Below are positions 52,135 to 60,658 of a stretch of DNA of 64,000 nt, piece after piece. Position 1 is the first letter of the stretch. Each line of letters begins with the position of its first letter. The position numbers and the translations under genes were made by a program. The DNA is from SZAS-79 sp963844255 (GTDB taxonomy: Bacteria > Pseudomonadota > Gammaproteobacteria > Burkholderiales > SG8-39), in NCBI GenBank assembly GCA_963844255.1, contig CAWJNP010000066.1:1-64000 (forward strand), given 5' to 3'. The notes beneath the pieces were generated by a model, which saw only the letters and a program-made list of their open reading frames with translations, had not been told where the DNA came from and did not search any database.

Positions 52135-53385
52135 ATGCCTTTCGCGGACACCCTCCTCGTCTTCCGTAGCCGGAAGATCCTCCTTCTGCTGCTCCTGGGC
52201 TTCTCCTCGGGGCTTCCGCTCGCCCTGACGGCGGGCACCCTGCAGGCCTGGCTGACGGTCGAAGGGGTCAATCTGACGACCATTGGCTGGTTTGCCCTGG
52301 TTGGTCAGCCATACACCTACAAGTTCCTGTGGGCACCGCTGATGGATCGCTTCGCCCTGCCCTTTCTCGGCCGGCGGCGAGGCTGGCTGGCGCTGACCCA
52401 GGTTGCGCTGGCAGCGGCGATCGCCTTCATGGGGACGCTCTCGCCGCGCGATGCGCCGTGGCTGCTGGCCGGGCTCGCGCTGCTGGTCGCGTTTCTCTCC
52501 GCCTCGCAGGACATCGTGTTCGATGCCTTTCGCGCCGACAGCCTGGCGGCGGAGGAGCGCGGCGCCGGTGCGGCGGTATCGGTGTTCGGATACCGGATCG
52601 CGATGCTCGTTTCCGGCGGTCTTGCGCTGGTGCTGGCTGACAGCGTGCTGGGTTGGACCGCGACCTATGTACTGATGGCCTGCCTCATGGCGATCGGCAT
52701 GGCGGCGACCTGGAGCTCGCTCGAGCCACCGGTCGTGGGAACGCCGCCCCGTACGCTGGGCGCCGCCGTAAGGGAACCGCTGGCCGAGTATTTTTCCCGC
52801 AACGGGGCGTGGACGCTGCTTGTCCTGGTGGTGCTCTACAAACTGGGCGACGCATTTGCGGGCAGCCTGTCTACCGCCTTCCTGATCCGAGGCGCCGGGT
52901 TTTCCGCGACCGACGTGGGCGTCATCAACAAGGGTCTCGGGCTGGTGGCGACGATACTCGGTGCATTCGTCGGCGGTGCGCTGATCGCCCATCTGCGCCT
53001 CTACCGTTCCCTGCTCCTGTTCGGGATATTGCAGGCGGTGACCAACCTCGGCTTCATGGCGGTCGCGATCGCGGGCAAGAGTTATCCGCTGATGATTGCG
53101 GCGATCGGGGCCGAAAATCTCTGCGGCGGGATGGGGACGGCGGCTTTCGTTGCGCTTCTGATGGCACTGTGCGACCGGCGTCATTCGGCAACCCAATACG
53201 CCCTGCTTTCGGCGCTTGCCGCGGTCGGGCGGGTCTATGTCGGGCCCGCTGCCGGGTACATGGCCGCGAGTCTCGCGTGGAGCACGTTTTTCTTCATCAC
53301 GTTCCTGATCGCCCTGCCGGGCGTGGCGATGCTCTGGTGGTTGCGCGCGCGGATCGACGCGCTGGATGCTTCGCCGGGCGGCTGA
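52135..53385 (+). CDS. ampG: AmpG-family muropeptide transporter (MFS)
   Basis: A 416-residue MFS permease with twelve predicted membrane segments. The opening ILLLLLLGFSSGLPLALTAG and TLQAWLTVEGVNLTTIGWFA, the GQPYTYKFLWAPLMDR loop, and ASQDIVFDAFRAD are typical of AmpG, which imports anhydro-muropeptides for wall recycling. I chose ATG 52135; a GTG at 52096 is possible. No ampC or ampD lies in the window. Confidence 0.88.
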   Translation: MPFADTLLVFRSRKILLLLLLGFSSGLPLALTAGTLQAWLTVEGVNLTTIGWFALVGQPYTYKFLWAPLMDRFALPFLGRRRGWLALTQVALAAAIAFMGTLSPRDAPWLLAGLALLVAFLSASQDIVFDAFRADSLAAEERGAGAAVSVFGYRIAMLVSGGLALVLADSVLGWTATYVLMACLMAIGMAATWSSLEPPVVGTPPRTLGAAVREPLAEYFSRNGAWTLLVLVVLYKLGDAFAGSLSTAFLIRGAGFSATDVGVINKGLGLVATILGAFVGGALIAHLRLYRSLLLFGILQAVTNLGFMAVAIAGKSYPLMIAAIGAENLCGGMGTAAFVALLMALCDRRHSATQYALLSALAAVGRVYVGPAAGYMAASLAWSTFFFITFLIALPGVAMLWWLRARIDALDASPGG

Positions 53386-53401
53386 GCCGCCCGGACGCCG
53401 G

Positions 53402-54226
53402 TCAGCCCTGCGGATCAGGGACGAAGCGCGCATCGGCCGGGAACGGCGCCGGCACCGGCAGGTGGCGGCGCGGGCTTGGGATGATGCCGCGGGCGAGCAG
53501 GTTGGCGTAGCTGTCGTAGTAGATCGTCAGCAGTTCGCTGGGGCGGTTGCTGGCGCGGCGAAAGTGGGTGAAGCCGACTTGCGAACCTTCGCGTTCGCCA
53601 TGGCCGGTTCCAATGCGCTCTTCGGGCTGTGCGCGCGCCAATTCTCCCCTGGCCGACGCGCCGGCCGATGCGGGTGCGTCCTTGCGGTTCGATTCCGCCG
53701 CACGGTCTTCAGTGGTCGAGCGCGAGAGCGCATCGGCGTGCGAATAAGGCCGCGGTTCCGGGGCATAGGCCGGCCGCGGTGGATTCCATTCGCGGTACAC
53801 CGCCATGCCGATCACGCCGACATTGTCGGGCCGGCCGGTGCGCGCTGCGTAGCTGTCGGGCAGCGCGGTAAACACGAAGGCCGCGACTTCGTTCGAACTT
53901 TTGCGCCAACCGGTAATTTCATAGTGCATGCCGCCCTCGAGCACATAGCCGTTCTGCGCGGGTGCCGCGGTTTCGCCGGTGACCACGTTGACCCCGTCCA
54001 CCGACACCACCGTCATGACCCGCTGTCCGGTTTTGTTGTCGACCGAGACAGCGTATTTGTTGCCGGGTTTGCCGGCGATCCAGAGGCGTCCGCGGTGGAC
54101 GTAGGTGGGCAGCCGCTCCCCCGTCGAGCGGTCGATGATGGACAGGTCGGCGAGGGTTCCTGCAACGCCCGGGGTGGCGCAACCGGACAGAGCGAACGAC
54201 AGCAGTGCGACGAGCAGCTTGTTCAT
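53402..54226 (-). CDS. Putative lipoprotein linked to the sigma/anti-sigma genes
   Basis: A 274-residue protein. Lipobox LSGC gives a modified Cys at about residue 16 (MNKLLVALLSFALSGCATPG). The folded part (residues 25-150) has a beta-rich pattern (YVHRGRLWIAGKPGNKYAVS, MTVVSVDGVNVVTGE, FVFTALPDSYAARTGRPDN). The C-terminal half is polar and disordered, ending in Pro-rich sequence. No family is recognised. It is read in the same direction as the sigma and anti-sigma genes, 55 nt after the latter, so it probably belongs to their regulon or senses envelope state. Confidence 0.65.
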   Translation of the reverse strand: MNKLLVALLSFALSGCATPGVAGTLADLSIIDRSTGERLPTYVHRGRLWIAGKPGNKYAVSVDNKTGQRVMTVVSVDGVNVVTGETAAPAQNGYVLEGGMHYEITGWRKSSNEVAAFVFTALPDSYAARTGRPDNVGVIGMAVYREWNPPRPAYAPEPRPYSHADALSRSTTEDRAAESNRKDAPASAGASARGELARAQPEERIGTGHGEREGSQVGFTHFRRASNRPSELLTIYYDSYANLLARGIIPSPRRHLPVPAPFPADARFVPDPQG

Positions 54227-54280
54227 GGTGGTCTCCGTTTGAATGACACCCATGTAAACGGCGTCCGGAGAAAATCGGGG

Positions 54281-55063
54281 TTAAGGCTGTTTCAAGTCCT
54301 GAGGCAGGAGGAATTGCGGATAGCGTTTCCTGAATTCGGCGAGACGGGCCTCGGCCTCGGCCGCCCTGCCTTCGCGGCGCAACTGGCGGATCTCCTCGAG
54401 CCATTGTTCCGGGCTGCGCTCGAGTGTGCCGCTCAGTGCCGGCCGCGCTGCGGACTCGGCACTGGCGTTCGCGCGGGCGGTCGCCGGGGCCGACCGCATC
54501 GCCGCCGCGCCCGCGGTGGATTCTGCAACCGGGGGTGCTGCGCGTTCGGCGGCCCGGTCGGACTGGGGCGGGTCGCGGGGATCTTCCCGCGGATGGTCGG
54601 CGAGCTGATCCTTGGCGGTATTGGCTTCGCCACGGTCCTCGCGCGAGGGTGCTGCCGCCTTCGCCTTGCGTTCGGTCCCGGAAATTGACTGCTGTGGCGC
54701 CGGTTGCGGCGCAGGCGAAGCCGGCGCAACGGATGCAGATGCAGCGGGTGCCACCGCCTCGCTTTTTCGCGCGGCCGGTGCCTGCCTCGGCAACATGGTT
54801 TCGTCGCTGTCCACGCCGTGCTCGCGCACCAGCAGGGTCAGGGTCGAGGTCATCAGCACGGTCGCAGCGAGCGCTACGGGAATGCGCCAGCGCTGCGTCC
54901 AGGACTTCGGGCGCAGGTTGGCCGCGGCCTCGCGCGGCGGCGTCGCGGCGTCGCGGGCGGCCGCAAGAATGCGCGCGTCCAGCCCGGGAGACGGCGCCTC
55001 CTGTGCCGCCGCGCGGTAGAGCGCGCCGAGCTCCCGGTCCTGCGGGTCGTCAGGTTTGATCAT
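54281..55063 (-). CDS. Anti-sigma factor-like membrane protein
   Basis: A 260-residue protein. The N-terminal 55 residues (MIKPDDPQDRELGALYRAAA, PGLDARILAAARDA) act as a likely sigma-binding segment, followed by one membrane helix (PVALAATVLMTSTLTLLV). The periplasmic part is Ala/Pro/Glu-rich and disordered, with a short helical end (WLEEIRQLRREGRAAEAEAR, FRKRYPQFLLP). Its ATG overlaps the stop of the sigma factor gene (ATGA), the standard sigma/anti-sigma arrangement. There is no zinc-binding HxxxCxxC motif. Confidence 0.75.
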   Translation of the reverse strand: MIKPDDPQDRELGALYRAAAQEAPSPGLDARILAAARDAATPPREAAANLRPKSWTQRWRIPVALAATVLMTSTLTLLVREHGVDSDETMLPRQAPAARKSEAVAPAASASVAPASPAPQPAPQQSISGTERKAKAAAPSREDRGEANTAKDQLADHPREDPRDPPQSDRAAERAAPPVAESTAGAAAMRSAPATARANASAESAARPALSGTLERSPEQWLEEIRQLRREGRAAEAEARLAEFRKRYPQFLLPQDLKQP

Positions 55064-55632
55064 GCTTGCCCCGTCATTTCGGCACGCAGTTTCGCCAGTG
55101 CGTAACGCAGGCGGCTCTTCGCCGTTTCCCGGCTGACGCCGGTCGCGGCGGCGATCTCTTCGACCGACAGTTCGCCCTCCTGTTGCAGCACGAAGGCCTC
55201 GCGCTGTGCTTCCGGCAACGCATCGAGCAGCCGCAGCAGTCCCTGCGCGTCCTGCTTCCTCTCCAGCGTGCGCTCGGGTTGTGCCAGCGCTGCCGCAGGC
55301 ACTTCCTCAAGCGGTCCGGCTTCTTCTGTGTAGCTCACCAGCCGGGCACGGGCGTGTTCGCGGAAATGATCCATCAGGCGATTGTGCGCGATGCTGTAGA
55401 GCCATGCACAGAATCTGGCTTTGGACGTGTAGGCGGCCCGCGCGTTCACCACGCGCAACCAGACATCCTGGAACAGTTCCTCGGCCAGCTCGCGCTTTCC
55501 GGTCTGGCGCAGCATGTATCTCAGTACACCGCCCTTGTGGCGGCCGTACAGTCGCTCGAACGCCGTCGCGTCGCCGGCGCACCAGGCCAGCATCAGGGGT
55601 TCGTCGCCGGGCTCGGCGTCGTTACGGTCCAT
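55060..55632 (-). CDS. ECF-type RNA polymerase sigma factor
   Basis: A 190-residue sigma-70 family protein with region 2 (LMLAWCAGDATAFERLYGRH, RELAEELFQDVWLRVVNARA, FCAWLYSIAHNRLMDHFREH) and region 4 (LLDALPEAQREAFVLQQEGE, SVEEIAAATGVSRETAKSRL). I chose ATG 55632 (MDRNDAEPGD); an upstream start at about 55713 is possible. It is the first gene of a sigma/anti-sigma/lipoprotein set. Its target promoters cannot be deduced here. Confidence 0.9.
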   Translation of the reverse strand: MDRNDAEPGDEPLMLAWCAGDATAFERLYGRHKGGVLRYMLRQTGKRELAEELFQDVWLRVVNARAAYTSKARFCAWLYSIAHNRLMDHFREHARARLVSYTEEAGPLEEVPAAALAQPERTLERKQDAQGLLRLLDALPEAQREAFVLQQEGELSVEEIAAATGVSRETAKSRLRYALAKLRAEMTGQA

Positions 55633-55818
55633 GGCCACGGAGTGTACCTTCGGTGTGGCGCAAGGCGCGGCACCTGCGGCAGCAAATTCGGATTGCAGAC
55701 TTGTGGCGGACATTCCAATATGAACGCACTTGGCGCGGGTTCGGGGTCGAAGTGCCTGGGAACCGGTGCCCGACAAGGTCAGGTACGCTTTGATTGCAGC
55801 AACAGCCAGGAGAAAAAG

Positions 55819-56637
55819 ATGTCGACACAAAGCGAAAGAGCACATGCGCTGAGCGCCCTGCATGCGCGGCCGGGCGCCTTCGTCATTCCCAACCCCTGGG
55901 ATGCCGGTTCGGCGCGCTTCCTCGCGGCACTGGGGTTCGAGGCGCTGGCGACCACCAGCGCGGGATTTGCGTTTTCGCTCGGACGCGCGGATGGCGCAGT
56001 CACGCTGGACGAAAAGATCGCGCATTGCCGGGATCTGTGCGCAGCGACCGACCTCCCGGTCAGCGCCGACCTGGAGAACTGCTTCGCCGACGATCCGCGG
56101 ACTGCTGCGAAGACGATCCTGCGGGGTGCGGAAGCGGGACTGGTGGGCGGCTCGATCGAGGACTGGAGCGGCACCGGGATCTACGACTTCACGCTGGCCG
56201 TCGAACGGGTGCAGGCGGCAGTCGAGGCGGCGCGCTCGCTCGATTTTCCGTTCGCACTGACAGCGCGCGCCGAAAACCTGCTGCGCGGCTGGATGGACAT
56301 GGACGAGACCCTGCGCCGCCTGCAGGCGTTCGAAGCCGCGGGCGCGGACGTGCTGTATGCGCCGGGGCTGAAGAACCTCGACGAAGTCCGCATGGTGACC
56401 GGCGCGGTGAAGAAACCGGTCAACGTGCTGGCTGCGGGCATGCCGGGCGTGACCCTCGACCAGCTGGCTGCGGCGGGGGCGAAACGCATCAGCACCGGCG
56501 GTGCGCTCGCGCGCGCGGCGATCGGCGAGCTGTTGCGTTCCGGGCGCGAGATGCAGGAGAAGGGCAGCTTCGACTGGATGACGAGGGTCGCGCCGGGTGC
56601 CGAGGTCGTGAAGCTGCTCGCGCGCTGGGCGCCCTGA
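55819..56637 (+). CDS. Isocitrate lyase / PEP mutase family enzyme
   Basis: A 272-residue protein: RPGAFVIPNPWDAGSARFLA, LGFEALATTSAGFAFSLGRA, LPVSADLENCFADDPRTAAK (metal-binding region), EAGLVGGSIEDWSG, RLQAFEAAGADVLYAPGLKN. It has the barrel of the ICL/PEP-mutase superfamily, but the loop Cys expected in true isocitrate lyase (KKCGH) is absent. The activity is likely on a 2-methyl-isocitrate-, oxaloacetate- or phosphonate-type substrate and cannot be specified. ATG 55819 follows a CCAGGAG ribosome site. It is divergent from the sigma factor gene. Confidence 0.85.
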   Translation: MSTQSERAHALSALHARPGAFVIPNPWDAGSARFLAALGFEALATTSAGFAFSLGRADGAVTLDEKIAHCRDLCAATDLPVSADLENCFADDPRTAAKTILRGAEAGLVGGSIEDWSGTGIYDFTLAVERVQAAVEAARSLDFPFALTARAENLLRGWMDMDETLRRLQAFEAAGADVLYAPGLKNLDEVRMVTGAVKKPVNVLAAGMPGVTLDQLAAAGAKRISTGGALARAAIGELLRSGREMQEKGSFDWMTRVAPGAEVVKLLARWAP

Positions 56638-56670
56638 GAATTTGAAAGATTATTTTTACCTGAATGGCTT

Positions 56671-56713
56671 GCAGAGCCGCTTCCAGGTGAGTTTGTGTAT
56701 CGGTATCGATACA
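56671..56713 (-). repeat. Interspersed palindromic repeat, family 1, copy C
   Basis: TGTATCGGTATCGATACA at 56696-56713 is identical to copy B's palindrome. Its tail lies on the other side (complement AACTCACCTGGAAGCGGCT), so the element is inverted relative to copies A and B. It occupies the gap between the convergent ends of the PEP-mutase-like gene and metW. Confidence 0.8.
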
Positions 56714-56735
56714 AGTCCGGCTGAGTAAGGCCGGT

Positions 56736-57341
56736 TCAGTCGGTGCAGCGATAGACCGCGAGGCTGCCGAACAGGTTGGGCAGCAGGTTCACGTGGCGGC
56801 CTTCGTGCAGCACCACGCGCTCGATGATCCTGATCCCGATCTTGCGCGCCAGGTCCTCGAAGTCGCTGAGGGTGCACAGGTGCACGTTGGGTGTGTCGTA
56901 CCACTGGTAAGGCAGGTTTTCCGACACCGGCATGCGCCCGGACAGCACCTGCAGGCGCCCGTTCCAGTGGCCGAAGTTCGGAAACGAAACGATCGCTTCG
57001 CGGCCGACGCGCAGCATCTCGCGCATGATCTCCTCGGTATGGCGCACCGCCTGCAGGGTCTGCGAAAGGATCACGCAGTCGAAGGAGTTGTCGCCGAAGG
57101 TCGACAACCCGCTTTCCAGGTTCATCTGCAGCACGTTGACATCGTTCTGCACGCAGGCAACAACGTTCGCATCGTCGATCTCGATCCCGTAGCCGTGCGC
57201 CCGGCGCTGCTCCCAGAGGTAGCGCAGCAGCTTGCCGTCGCCGCAGCCGAGGTCGAGCACGCGCGAGTCGGGCGCGATCCAGCCGGCGATGGCGGCCAGG
57301 TCCGGGCGTCTGGCCAGCAGGGCGCGGTCCGAATCCGTCAT
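56736..57341 (-). CDS. metW: Methionine biosynthesis protein MetW
   Basis: A 201-residue methyltransferase-fold protein. SAM-like motif RVLDLGCGDGKLLRYLWEQR (about residues 27-46), GYGIEIDDANVVACVQ, FDCVILSQTLQAVRHTEE, and SFPNFGHWNGRLQVLSGRMP, typical of MetW. Genetic work in related bacteria shows it is needed with MetX for homoserine acylation. It overlaps metX by 4 nt and is read from the riboswitch-controlled metX transcript. Confidence 0.93.
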   Translation of the reverse strand: MTDSDRALLARRPDLAAIAGWIAPDSRVLDLGCGDGKLLRYLWEQRRAHGYGIEIDDANVVACVQNDVNVLQMNLESGLSTFGDNSFDCVILSQTLQAVRHTEEIMREMLRVGREAIVSFPNFGHWNGRLQVLSGRMPVSENLPYQWYDTPNVHLCTLSDFEDLARKIGIRIIERVVLHEGRHVNLLPNLFGSLAVYRCTD

Positions 57342-58477
57342 AGCGCAATGTTCCCGAAGTAGGCGCGCACGGCGGCCATGTAGCGCGCGTCGTCCATCAG
57401 GAACGCATCGTGGCCGTGCGGCGCGTCGATCTCGAGGTAGGACAGCACGCGGCGATTGTCGAGCAGTGCGCGCACGATCTCGCGCGAGCGCGCAGGCGCA
57501 AAGCGCCAGTCGGAGGTGAACGAGACGATCAGGAACGCCGCCTTCGCACGCGCCATCGCCGCCGACAGGTCGCCGCCGAAGTCCGCGGCCGGGTCGAAGT
57601 AGTCGAGCGCCTTGGTGATGCGCAGGTAGGTGTTGGCATCGAAATAGGTGGAGAACTTGTCGCCCTGGTAGCGCAGGTAGGACTCGATCTCGAAATCAAT
57701 GTCGAAGTTGAACCCGAGTGCGCCGCTTCGCAATGTCCGGCCGAACTTCTCCATCATCGCGTCGTCCGACAGGTAGGTGATGTGGCCGAGCATGCGCGCC
57801 AGTCGCAGGCCCGAGCGCGGCACCACGCCGTGCTCGTAATAGTGCCCGCCGTGGAATTCCGGATCGGTGGTGATCGCCTGTCGGGCGACTTCGTTGAAGG
57901 CGATGTTCTGCGCCGAGAGCTTGGGCGCGGCGGCGATCACGATCGAATGTCGGATGCGCTCCGGAAACGACAGCGTCCACTGCAGCGCCTGCATGGCGCC
58001 CAGGCTGCCGCCCATCACCGCGGCAAAACTTTCGATACCGAGGTGGTCGGCGAGCAGCGCCTGTGCCTGCACCCAGTCTTCCACTGTCACGACCGGAAAA
58101 TCCCCGCCCCAGGGCTTGCCTGTCGCCGGGTTCGGGCTCATCGGGCCGGTAGAGCCGTGGCAGCCGCCCAGGTTGTTCACGCCGAGCACGAAGAAGCGAT
58201 TGGTATCGAGCGGCTTGCCCGGGCCGACCATGTTGTCCCACCAGCCGACGTTGCCCGGATCATCAGCGTAAGTCCCGGCCACATGGTGCGCGGCGTTCAG
58301 TGCATGGCAGACAAGCACCGCGTTGGAGCGCGCAGCGTTCAGTACGCCATAGGTTTCGTAGGCAAGTTCGAACCGCGGCAGGGTCGCGCCGCTCTTCAGC
58401 TGCAGCGGCGCGTCGAACTGCGCCTTCTGCGGCGTGACGACGCCGACCGAACCCGGCTGCGTTTGTGGTGCGTTCAT
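57338..58477 (-). CDS. metX: Homoserine O-acetyl/succinyltransferase MetX
   Basis: A 379-residue alpha/beta hydrolase-fold acyltransferase. The nucleophile elbow is MGGSLGAMQAL (Ser near residue 161), the acid is in FTSDWRFAPARSRE and the base in DAPHGHDAFL. NNLGGCHGSTGPMSPNP holds the acyl-group specificity region. Whether it uses acetyl- or succinyl-CoA cannot be safely read. It starts methionine synthesis from homoserine, the substrate also used by ThrB at 7050. The leader carries a SAM-II aptamer and a terminator. metW follows by overlap. Confidence 0.95.
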   Translation of the reverse strand: MNAPQTQPGSVGVVTPQKAQFDAPLQLKSGATLPRFELAYETYGVLNAARSNAVLVCHALNAAHHVAGTYADDPGNVGWWDNMVGPGKPLDTNRFFVLGVNNLGGCHGSTGPMSPNPATGKPWGGDFPVVTVEDWVQAQALLADHLGIESFAAVMGGSLGAMQALQWTLSFPERIRHSIVIAAAPKLSAQNIAFNEVARQAITTDPEFHGGHYYEHGVVPRSGLRLARMLGHITYLSDDAMMEKFGRTLRSGALGFNFDIDFEIESYLRYQGDKFSTYFDANTYLRITKALDYFDPAADFGGDLSAAMARAKAAFLIVSFTSDWRFAPARSREIVRALLDNRRVLSYLEIDAPHGHDAFLMDDARYMAAVRAYFGNIAL

Positions 58478-58514
58478 GGCGATGGCGGCGATGGTGTGGC
58501 GTGGCCCCGAAAAA

Positions 58515-58548
58515 CAAAAAACCCGTTCAGCTTCTCGCGAGAACGGGT
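58515..58548 (-). terminator. Intrinsic terminator downstream of the SAM-II aptamer
   Basis: On the minus strand ACCCGTTC and GAACGGGT (complements of 58541-58548 and 58521-58528) form an 8-bp stem, followed by a T-tract (complement of about 58515-58520, then GTTTTT). It lies between the aptamer and the metX ATG, so it is placed to end transcription when the riboswitch is bound. Confidence 0.85.
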
Positions 58549-58559
58549 TTTTCGGACCT

Positions 58560-58616
58560 GTCTCTTTAGCGGTATTTGTTGCGCGCCCGCAAGCTGAACT
58601 TCAAATCGGCGCGTCT
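58560..58616 (-). promoter_or_regulatory. SAM-II riboswitch in the metX leader
   Basis: Read on the minus strand, the leader matches the SAM-II (metA/metX) aptamer block by block: the 5' stem CGCGCC, then GATTTGA, a hairpin-loop segment, TTGCGGGCGCG with the 3' stem half, CAACAAAT and the strictly conserved GCTAAA. The stem halves CGCGC and GCGCG pair. I compared this by eye with remembered SAM-II sequences of alphaproteobacteria and marine metagenomes. Placement directly upstream of metX and between a promoter and a terminator supports the call. It would shut metX-metW off when SAM is abundant. Confidence 0.82.
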
Positions 58617-58627
58617 AGCGAACCGGG

Positions 58628-58656
58628 ACGTTACCCGCCCCTCTTTATGATGTCAA
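58628..58656 (-). promoter_or_regulatory. metX promoter (sigma-70 type)
   Basis: On the minus strand a perfect -35 TTGACA (complement of 58651-58656) and a -10-like TAACGT (complement of 58628-58633) are separated by 17 nt, putting the start of transcription a few bases before the SAM-II aptamer. The -35 overlaps the stop codon of the upstream UxaA-like gene. Confidence 0.75.
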
Positions 58657-60200
58657 CCGGTGATGCCAATGGCCCAGGGAATGAACTCATGGTCGCCGAG
58701 GCCGAACTCCTCGCTCTTCGTCTTTTTCCCCGAAGCGGTGTCGAGGATCAGTTCGAAGATCTTCTGGCCCATCTGCTGCATGTCGGCCGTGCCGTCGAGG
58801 ATTTCGCCACAGTTGATGTCCATGTCTTCCACGAGTTTCGTGTACATCGGCGTATTTGTCGCGAGCTTGATCGAGGGCGAGGGCTTGCAGCCGAAGGCCG
58901 AGCCGCGCCCGGTCGTGAAGCAGACGACATTGGCACCACCCGCGATCTGTCCGGTGGCCGAGACCGGGTCGAAGCCGGGGGTGTCCATGAACACGAAACC
59001 GTTCTGTTTGACCGGTTCGGCATATTTGTAGACTTCCATGAGCCCGGTGCTGCCACCCTTCATTGCCGAACCCAGTGACTTCTCGAGGATGTTCGCGAGG
59101 CCCCCCGCCTGGTTGCCCGGGCTCACGATGCCGTTGATCTGCACGTCGCGGCCGAGCGCGTATTCGTCCTTCCACCAGCGGATGCGCTCGATGAGCTTCT
59201 CGCCGACTTCCCTGGTCACCGCGCGCCGCGTGAGCGTGTGCTCGACGCCGTAGATCTCGGGGGTTTCCGAGAGAATCGCGGTGCCGCCGTGGCGAACGAG
59301 GATGTCCATTGCCGCGCCGAGCGCGGGATTGGCCGTGATCGAGGAGAAGCTGTCCGAGCCGCCGCACTGCAACCCGACCGAAATATGGCTGGCGGACACG
59401 GGTTCGCGTTTGACGTTGTTCGCTTCGGGCAGCAGTTCCCTGATCGCGGCAATTCCCGCTTCGATGGTCTGCCGCGTGCCGCCGGAATCCTGCATCACGA
59501 AGGTCTTCAGTTTGGTGCCGGACGTCAGTTGCTCGGCCTGGAACAGCGTATTGATCTGGTTCCTCTCGCACCCGAGGCCGACCACCAGCACCGCAGCCAT
59601 GTTCGGGTGGCGGATGTAGCCCGCGAGCGTACGGCGCAGGAGGGCCATGGGTTCGCCGGAGAGTTCCATGCCGCAGCCGGTTGCGTGCGTGAACGCAGCG
59701 ACGCCGTCGACGTTCGGAAAGTCGGCCAGCCGCTCCGGGGTGAACCAGTCGGCGATGCGATGCGATACCGTGGCCGAGCAATTGACCGTGGATACGATGC
59801 CGATGTAATTGCGCGTGGCGACCCGGCCGTCGGAACGACGGATGCCCATGAACTTGGCTCGATCCGCTTCGGGCAGCATCGCGGTGGGCGTGTACTCCTG
59901 GGCGTAGGCGTAGTCCCGGTCGAACTCGCGGAATTCCATGTTCAGGCGGTGCAGCAGGGTGCCCGGGCGGATGTCGTTCGAGGCAAACCCGATCACGGTG
60001 TTGTACTTGAGCACCGGCTCGCCCTTCGCAATCGCGCGCACCGCAACCTTGTGCCCGGCCGGGATGCGGTTGAGGCAGGTCACGCCCTCTTCGGGGATCT
60101 CGTGGCCCTGCGCGATGTCGATGCGCGCAATCCGCACGTTATCGTTCGGGTGCAGCCGGATCGCCGTTGCGGCAACGTTCCTGGTCGTCATGTCGTTCAT
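58653..60200 (-). CDS. UxaA-family altronate/galactarate dehydratase
   Basis: A 515-residue sugar-acid dehydratase. The N-terminal SAF domain (residues 1-95, AIRLHPNDNVRIARIDIAQG, AGHKVAVRAIAKGEPVLKYN) is joined to the UxaA/GarD body (GIRRSDGRVATRNYIGIVST, HATGCGMEL, GLGCERNQ, VGLQCGGSDSFSSITANPAL, GNQAGGLANILEKSLG, TTGRGSAFGCKPSPSIKLAT). Cys residues of the iron site are present. It dehydrates altronate or galactarate; which one is not clear. Start overlaps the small upstream gene (ATGA). It is followed by the metX promoter. Confidence 0.88.
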   Translation of the reverse strand: MNDMTTRNVAATAIRLHPNDNVRIARIDIAQGHEIPEEGVTCLNRIPAGHKVAVRAIAKGEPVLKYNTVIGFASNDIRPGTLLHRLNMEFREFDRDYAYAQEYTPTAMLPEADRAKFMGIRRSDGRVATRNYIGIVSTVNCSATVSHRIADWFTPERLADFPNVDGVAAFTHATGCGMELSGEPMALLRRTLAGYIRHPNMAAVLVVGLGCERNQINTLFQAEQLTSGTKLKTFVMQDSGGTRQTIEAGIAAIRELLPEANNVKREPVSASHISVGLQCGGSDSFSSITANPALGAAMDILVRHGGTAILSETPEIYGVEHTLTRRAVTREVGEKLIERIRWWKDEYALGRDVQINGIVSPGNQAGGLANILEKSLGSAMKGGSTGLMEVYKYAEPVKQNGFVFMDTPGFDPVSATGQIAGGANVVCFTTGRGSAFGCKPSPSIKLATNTPMYTKLVEDMDINCGEILDGTADMQQMGQKIFELILDTASGKKTKSEEFGLGDHEFIPWAIGITG

Positions 60201-60658
60201 GGTGGGTTCTCCATCGAGCGGTTTCGTTCGGCAATGCGGATCCTGCGCAACCAGTCGGGGGCGCTGCGTCCGCGGCGTGCAAAGCGCCGTGGCGGATCGC
60301 AGTGGTCCGCCACGCGGTCAAGCACGAACTTTGCGATGGCCGGCTCGATGTCGCCGACCGACGCGAACAGTTTTTCGCGTACCGCCCAGCCGCCGAAGCG
60401 GCCGCCTGAACGCAGCAGCGGGGTGCGGCGCTCGGTCGCCGTTTCCTCGCCCGCGTCTACCGTATAGTTGGCGTACCCCAGGCCCCGCTTCCAGGTGAGT
60501 GCGCGTTCCCAGCGCGTGCCGCGTTCGTAGCAGAGCTGAAATTCCACGACCTCCCTGTCGGGCCCCTGCCAGACATAGAGGTCGAAATCGTCGTCATGGA
60601 ACCAGCGTTTCCTGCGCGCAAGACTGCGCTGCACGATGTTGCGTATCTCAAGCAGCAT
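60197..60658 (-). CDS. Conserved protein of unknown function, upstream of the UxaA-like gene
   Basis: A 153-residue soluble protein. The mid-region carries DDFDLYVWQGPDREVVEFQL, CYERGTRWERALTWKRG and GRFGGWAVREKLFASVGDIE; the tail is Arg-rich. No known domain. I chose ATG 60658 (MLLEIRNIV), with GGGAAAG upstream; GTG 60676 is possible. Its start overlaps the CoA-transferase end and its stop overlaps the dehydratase start, so it is in one operon with both. Confidence 0.6.
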   Translation of the reverse strand: MLLEIRNIVQRSLARRKRWFHDDDFDLYVWQGPDREVVEFQLCYERGTRWERALTWKRGLGYANYTVDAGEETATERRTPLLRSGGRFGGWAVREKLFASVGDIEPAIAKFVLDRVADHCDPPRRFARRGRSAPDWLRRIRIAERNRSMENPP

